From Prostheceraeus crozeri (Eukaryota; Platyhelminthes; Polycladida; Euryleptidae): a stretch of DNA of 64,000 bases. Shown piece after piece: positions 62,991 to 64,000 of the stretch (its first letter is position 1; each line of letters starts with the position of its first letter). A model generated the notes under the pieces. The model made no database searches, was not told the origin of the DNA, and saw only the letters and a list, made by a program, of their open reading frames with translations. The DNA lies in the NCBI GenBank assembly GCA_907163375.1, contig CAJQUW010005236.1, positions 186,001 through 250,000 of the forward strand, read 5' to 3'. The translations under genes were made by a program, and so were the position numbers.

Positions 62991-64000
62991 TACTTACTTT
63001 ACTTTCTCCTTTTAACGTCTGCTTTTCCTCCTTGGTGAGGGTTGGACGTGATGAGACTCCTCCAACGGGCGCGGTCCTGTGTGTCTTCCACTGTCAGCCT
63101 CAGCTCCTTCATGTCTTCCTGGATGGTCTGCAGCCATGATCTTCTTGGTCTGCCACGTGGCCTGGGACCTTCGACAGCCACGTTCAGCACGCGATGAATC
63201 GGCTGCTCCTCTGTCCTCCGTTTCACGTGCCCGAACCACCTCAACCTGCGTTCTCTGAGTAAGACCTCCAGCTGTTTGAGGCCGCACCTGCCTGCTACTT
63301 CAGCGCTATCAACTCGATCGGAGTGTGAGACACCGGTCATGTACCGCAGCATCCGTCTGTCAAACGAACGCAGTTGTTGGGCCAGGTGTTGTGTGAGGGC
63401 CCATGATTCGGCACCATAGAGCAGCACGGGTCTGATGCATGCGCCATACACGTGTCCGCGGCATTTGAGTGGTACGTGTCGGTTCCTGAGGAGACTTGCC
63501 AGATCTTTCCATTTGCGCCATGCGGACGCAATTCTCGCTCGCACCGCTCGCTCTGATCCTCCTTTGCAGCTCAACACATCCCCGAGATAACAAAACTCTT
63601 TCACTACGTCGATCTCCACACCGTCTATCACACATCTTTCATCTTCGTCGGTACTGCTTGCGTTGTTTACACACATCGAACACTGGAAGTTTGTGACGCC
63701 TGTGAGAGAATTCAGTCCACTGCAGCGTTTGTGACACCACTTATCACAGCTTTGGCAGAGAATAGAGTTGGCACCTACGCCGCGACCGCATACACCACAA
63801 GGAAACCTTCTTGATTGAAGAGGAGAAGATACTTCGCTGCCACTGATCAACATCTTCGTCTTTTGGATATTCACTTTCAAACCTTTGCTTTCCATGTCTT
63901 CCTTCCATTTCTTGAACATTTCTTCCACTTCTTCCTTGCTCCCGCCTGTAAGGACCAGGTCATCTGCGTACAACATCTCCATCAATCCTCCCTTTCTGCG
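62986..64000 (-). mobile_element. LINE 3' end (RTE-like) running off the window
   Basis: Minus strand: open from the right edge to TAA at 62999-63001, then a short AAGTAAGTAAGTG tail. The 5' part is outside. Order: MLYADDLVLTGGSKEEVEEM (YADD core), KGLKVNIQKTKMLISG, a zinc finger, FCYLGDVLSCKGGSE, RPVLLYGAESWALT, LRERRLRWFGHVKRR and GPRPRGRPRRSW. The C-terminal motifs match RTE-like enzymes. No breaks in the visible 330 codons, so it is younger than the copy at 27400. Confidence 0.9.
63660..63810 (-). other. PHD-like zinc finger inside the LINE reverse transcriptase
   Basis: FPCGVCGRGVGANSILCQSC, then KWCHKRCSGL and FQCSMC, a C4HC3-type set lying between the palm (YADD) and the thumb (FCYLGD). 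A close relative sits at the 5' end of the Ingi-like LINE (31440-31600). Confidence 0.85.

Overview
The window is about 64 kb of AT-rich nuclear DNA from an animal, most likely an invertebrate. The evidence is a spliced hnRNP K gene with GT-AG introns, the end of a C2H2 zinc-finger gene, and many eukaryotic transposons (piggyBac, Tc1/mariner, pogo, hAT-like, MITEs, LINEs and a tRNA-derived SINE). Nothing in the sequence lets me name the species.

Host genes: positions 3-911 (+) are the 3' end of a zinc-finger gene with eight fingers, cut by the left edge. The hnRNP K gene lies on the minus strand from 45969 (start codon) to 16423 (stop). I assembled eleven coding exons from splice sites with matching phases. 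They give an unbroken 448-residue protein with three KH domains. Introns range from 58 bp to 13.1 kb, and the long ones are full of mobile DNA. The two genes converge on a transposon-rich gap (0.9-16.4 kb).

Mobile DNA, left to right: a SINE (1.55-1.73 kb); a hairpin element (3.2-3.4 kb); piggyBac-1 (4144-6681); and piggyBac-2 (7148-13638), which has intact TTAA duplications and contains a mariner-like element (9541-11777) and a MITE. The mariner itself contains a second MITE and a MITE fragment. Inside hnRNP K: SINEs and a dispersed repeat pair (17-19 kb), two large hairpin elements (22.2-23.3 and 24.5-25.6 kb, the second carrying a hAT-like insert), a decayed RTE-like LINE (27.4-29.1 kb), a near-full-length I-group/Ingi-like LINE with a 13-bp target duplication (31167-35912), a hairpin (36.1 kb), and an element with 6-bp target duplications (41241-44970) that holds a LINE 3' end and a second mariner. 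Upstream of hnRNP K: a third mariner (47977-51145) split by another element with 6-bp duplications, a pogo/Tigger-like element (52237-55357) whose transposase gene carries a 600-bp polypurine run, a pair of near-identical inverted 310-bp repeats around it, a long featureless stretch, and the 3' end of another LINE (62986-64000, minus) running off the right edge.

The host part is therefore one complete RNA-binding protein gene and one partial transcription-factor-like gene; most other recognisable content is transposons, many nested. The points most worth checking are the evenly spaced palindromes in piggyBac-2, the zinc fingers that lack the usual hydrophobic core residue, the same small zinc finger in two unrelated LINEs at different positions, the two elements with 6-bp target duplications, and the polypurine expansion in the pogo gene.
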